From Schoenoplectus triqueter (Eukaryota > Streptophyta > Magnoliopsida > Poales > Cyperaceae): 23,488 nucleotides of DNA. The DNA is taken from the NCBI GenBank assembly GCA_964058805.1, contig CAXKVV010000629.1, forward strand, positions 1-23,488, written 5' to 3'. This document shows, piece by piece, positions 21,301 to 23,488 of the stretch (positions are counted from its first letter, which is position 1; each line of letters begins with the position of its first letter). Both the position numbers and the translations under genes were made by a program. Below the pieces are notes generated by a model that worked only from the letters and a program-made list of their open reading frames with translations, had not been told where the DNA came from and ran no database searches.

Positions 21301-21577
21301 CATGGCAATATATAGATGCATACTCTAAAGGGAGGTATTAAAAGATCATGAAAGGTGATATCTGTAGATTTCTTTCGTATAATTCATCTTCCTTTTTGTT
21401 GACAAATACAAACCAACCCTTGATCGCACAGCCATACATAAAGAAACGCCCAACAAAAAAACAGAATCTCACCGAACGCGCCCAAACATCATAATCATGT
21501 TCCAAGTATTCCCTCTTACCCCACAAGCTAGCCCACACACCCTACCACACATTAATTCCATTCCCCTTCTCAACCTC

Positions 21578-21585
21578 TATATATA
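21578..21585 (+). promoter_or_regulatory. TATA box of the FPF1-like gene
   Basis: TATATATA in CTCTATATATACCCGC lies 125 bp upstream of the ATG, giving a leader of roughly 95-100 nt if transcription starts about 30 bp downstream. The leader is pyrimidine- and CA-rich with no upstream ATG. A second TATA-like string (ATTATATATCC, 21636-21646) would give a much shorter leader and is the alternative. Confidence 0.6.
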
Positions 21586-21709
21586 CCCGCTTCCACCACT
21601 TCACATCCGTATAATTCGCTTGCCCTTCTCCTTCTATTATATATCCACCTTACACAAGCACACATACATTCCTGTGCCAGTATCTGATCTCTCTTTCTTT
21701 CTCTACAAA

Positions 21710-22015
21710 ATGTCAGGAGTTTGGGTATTCAAAAACGGTGTTGTCCGTCTGGAAAACCCGGCATCCGGTGACAGTCGAAAGGCACTGCTGTACATTCCAG
21801 GCAATGAAGTGATAACTTCATACAGCTCACTGGAGCGTAAGCTACTCAACCTTGGGTGGGAGCGGTACTACGAGGACCCCGACCTGCTGCAGTTCCACAA
21901 GCGCTCCTCCCTCGATCTTATCTCCTTACCGAAAGACTTCTCCCGCTTCCGCTCCATGCACATGTTTGATATCGTGATCAAGAACCGCGAGACGTTCAAG
22001 GTCGTTGATGCTTAA
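21710..22015 (+). CDS. FPF1-like (flowering-promoting factor 1) protein
   Basis: A 101-residue, single-exon protein of the plant-specific FPF1 family. Family members are small proteins without a known enzymatic domain; FPF1 of mustard and Arabidopsis promotes flowering and gibberellin responses, and the rice relative RAA1 affects root growth. Family hallmarks are [17 protein letters not shown] (1-17), [10 protein letters not shown] (33-42), [20 protein letters not shown] (48-67), DLISLPKDF (69-77) and [12 protein letters not shown] (82-93). The segment between VRLENP and the Tyr-Ile-Pro strand is short (about ten residues), so the protein is below the roughly 110 residues of classic FPF1. I chose the ATG at 21710 because the conserved N-terminus starts there; the frame is open further upstream to 21497 but crosses the TATA box. 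The CDS is much GC-richer than its surroundings. No signal peptide or membrane segment is seen. Which paralogue it is cannot be told. Confidence 0.95.
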   Translation: MSGVWVFKNGVVRLENPASGDSRKALLYIPGNEVITSYSSLERKLLNLGWERYYEDPDLLQFHKRSSLDLISLPKDFSRFRSMHMFDIVIKNRETFKVVDA

Positions 22016-22271
22016 TTCAGATATGTAGCTTGAGGCATGTACCTGAGAACTACACTGGTGAATTCAAGATATAGGTTGACGTCAACTGAACACTGCTGAT
22101 GATGTGGTTTAATTTGCAGTGAGTTTATGTTCCTTAATTAACCGTCATGCTTGTATGTTTTCTCCTTATTTTATCGTCCTTTTTTCATTGGTTGTAAGTT
22201 TTGAGTGCATCTGTAATTTCCAGAGAGGATGTTATTTGTAATTGATTATCATGCATATATGCAGATATATA
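22016..22271 (+). other. 3' untranslated/downstream region of the FPF1-like gene
   Basis: T-rich and TGTA-containing sequence (for example TTGGTTGTAAGTTTTGAGTG near 22188-22207 and TTTGTAATTGATTATC near 22235-22250) is typical of plant 3' ends. No canonical AATAAA is seen before the transposon at 22272. A perfect 12-bp palindrome GTTGACGTCAAC, which contains the bZIP site TGACGTCA, lies at 22075-22086. Confidence 0.4.
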
Positions 22272-23081
22272 CAGTGACGTAATCAGAAATAATCGGTAGG
22301 GCCGGGGATCCCTAATTAGTTTCTTAGGGATATCAACTAGAATAAAAAATGATCGGTAGAGGTTCCCTAATTAGTTTCTCAGAGATATCAATTTTAGTTT
22401 CATATTACATTTTCAAACGATGAAAAAGATATTCAACAATTGTCATAATATTTTACTTTTCCGAAATCAAAATATTTAACAAAATAAATATTATATTAAA
22501 ATCAATTGCATACCAAAAGTACTTAATTGGTTAATCATTTTTCATGTCTTGAAGTCAAAATAAAGCATCAAAACAAACTACATTAACAAAATTAAAGTAA
22601 CAATTTTATATGAAATTACCTATCAAAATCATAATGATTTAATTTTTTTTTTCAACTAGAAAGCGTACCAAAATTTTCCATTACAAATAGCCATGTGTAT
22701 TGCATTCTATACCTTTAATATGCCACTCTGCACCTTTTTTTTTCGCACAAAAAGAGTTTTATTAGCTCATAATATCTAAACTTCTAGTTATATAATATAA
22801 TTTATATTAGAGGTTATAAAATGCTGTACTAGATTCATTAAACATTTTTTTCTGATTGAATGAAATCCCTCTTGAATTCACGCTATAGTTGGGTTTAAAA
22901 ATTAACAACCATTTGTAGGTCTGATTTGGCATCACATTCGGCGTCAATCATTAAATAAGAATTATTGATCGTTGTATGCTTTAATTATGAAAGTATTAAT
23001 CACTGTAATTCTTCGTGAGCCACGATATTTTTTCTTGAGCCAAGAGGGTGCCTGGGCCACTAGGCGTTGGTTCCACCTCTG
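22272..23081. mobile_element. hAT/Tip100-like non-autonomous element (about 810 bp)
   Basis: The left end CAGTGACGTAATCAGAA (22272) and the right end read inward from 23081 (CAGAGGTGGAACCAACG) both resemble the CAGGGGCGGAGCCAGAA-type ends of Tip100-like hAT elements. Subterminal G/C-rich patches (GGTAGGGCCGGGGATCC on the left, GGTGCCTGGGCCACTAGGC on the right) contrast with an AT-rich interior. The 8 bp outside the ends, GATATATA (22264-22271) and CATATATG (23082-23089), match in six positions, but both are AT-rich, so this is weak evidence. The interior has no transposase frame. It sits within about 260 bp of the FPF1-like stop codon. Confidence 0.5.
22292..22391 (+). repeat. two-unit tandem duplication, 55-60-bp period
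   Basis: ATCGGTAG...CCCTAATTAGTTTCTTAGGGATATCAA recurs as ATCGGTAG...CCCTAATTAGTTTCTCAGAGATATCAA. The second unit starts at 22352 and is 5 bp shorter in its G-rich part. The duplication lies in the left part of the hAT-like element. Confidence 0.8.
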
Positions 23082-23488
23082 CATATATGTTTTAATTGAG
23101 ATTTTGCTGCGTGTTCTTTGAAGTTATAATTTGCATAATATTAATATATGTGCATCCACTTTTTCATGCATGCATGCATGGATCCACAATATAATTTGAA
23201 AGTCGTATATATATGACAGTATAGAAGTATCCTGTAAAAGTTAATTTCCTAAAGGAAATACAGCTGTGAGTAGGGGATATATGCTTGGTTCGACAAATTT
23301 GCGGCTTAAGTAACCAAGCATTCATGCAGTTCCAAAATTTAATTATATTTTCCTTTTATTTTACGTCTATTCTTGCATTTCAATTCCTTTTTTGTTCTTT
23401 TTTCTTCTATTCTACTCAAATCTGTATCAACTCTTTTTCAATTTGATTAATAAAATTAACATAGTATTTTCTCCACAAAAAAAAATTA
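23082..23488. other. AT-rich intergenic end of window
   Basis: No gene is seen. A perfect (CATG)x4 run at 23165-23180 contains overlapping RY motifs (CATGCA), the binding site of B3-domain factors. A further CATGCA lies near 23324. The last 150 bases are T-rich. Confidence 0.4.

Overview
The window looks like a gene-poor stretch of plant nuclear DNA, most likely from a eudicot. It is strongly AT-rich, has long simple repeats and many short remnants of plant transposons. It carries one clearly intact gene, of the plant-specific FPF1 family. I see no rRNA, tRNA, CRISPR array or bacterial-style operon. Species cannot be told from the sequence.

Layout. (1) 1-4860 is a patchwork of small transposon remnants: an inverted-repeat MITE (317-562), a G-rich degenerate repeat (about 1106-1265), a probable non-autonomous Helitron on the minus strand (2003-2400), a 197-bp hAT/Tip100-like MITE with a visible target duplication (2455-2651), and a Copia-type solo LTR (about 3579-4552). 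The LTR contains about eight degenerate copies of a near-palindromic Myb-site-like 19-20-mer. (2) 4860-6069 holds a decayed P-class pentatricopeptide-repeat (PPR) gene. It keeps a recognisable housekeeping-type promoter, but is broken by a 20-bp tandem duplication at the start, two in-frame stops and three frameshifts. (3) 6070-12857 is non-coding, with two long-hairpin elements: a foldback element of about 620 bp (8496-9113) and a 356-bp MITE lying between microsatellites (10517-10872). (4) 12858-13853 is an element of about 1 kb with long inverted repeats around an open, Gln/His-rich coding-like segment, which is a Pack-type gene-capture candidate. (5) 13854-21500 is intergenic DNA with a pair of G-boxes one helical turn apart and a (AAT)n microsatellite of about 133 bp. 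(6) 21578-22260 is the intact single-exon FPF1-like gene with TATA box and 3' region, followed about 10 bp later by a hAT/Tip100-like element (22272-23081).

Only the FPF1-like gene can be called functional with confidence. The remaining signal is the history of an accessory region: repeated insertion of small non-autonomous elements, a PPR gene dying in place, and one element that seems to have picked up a piece of a host gene. All pairings of repeat arms and family assignments were made by eye, without searches.
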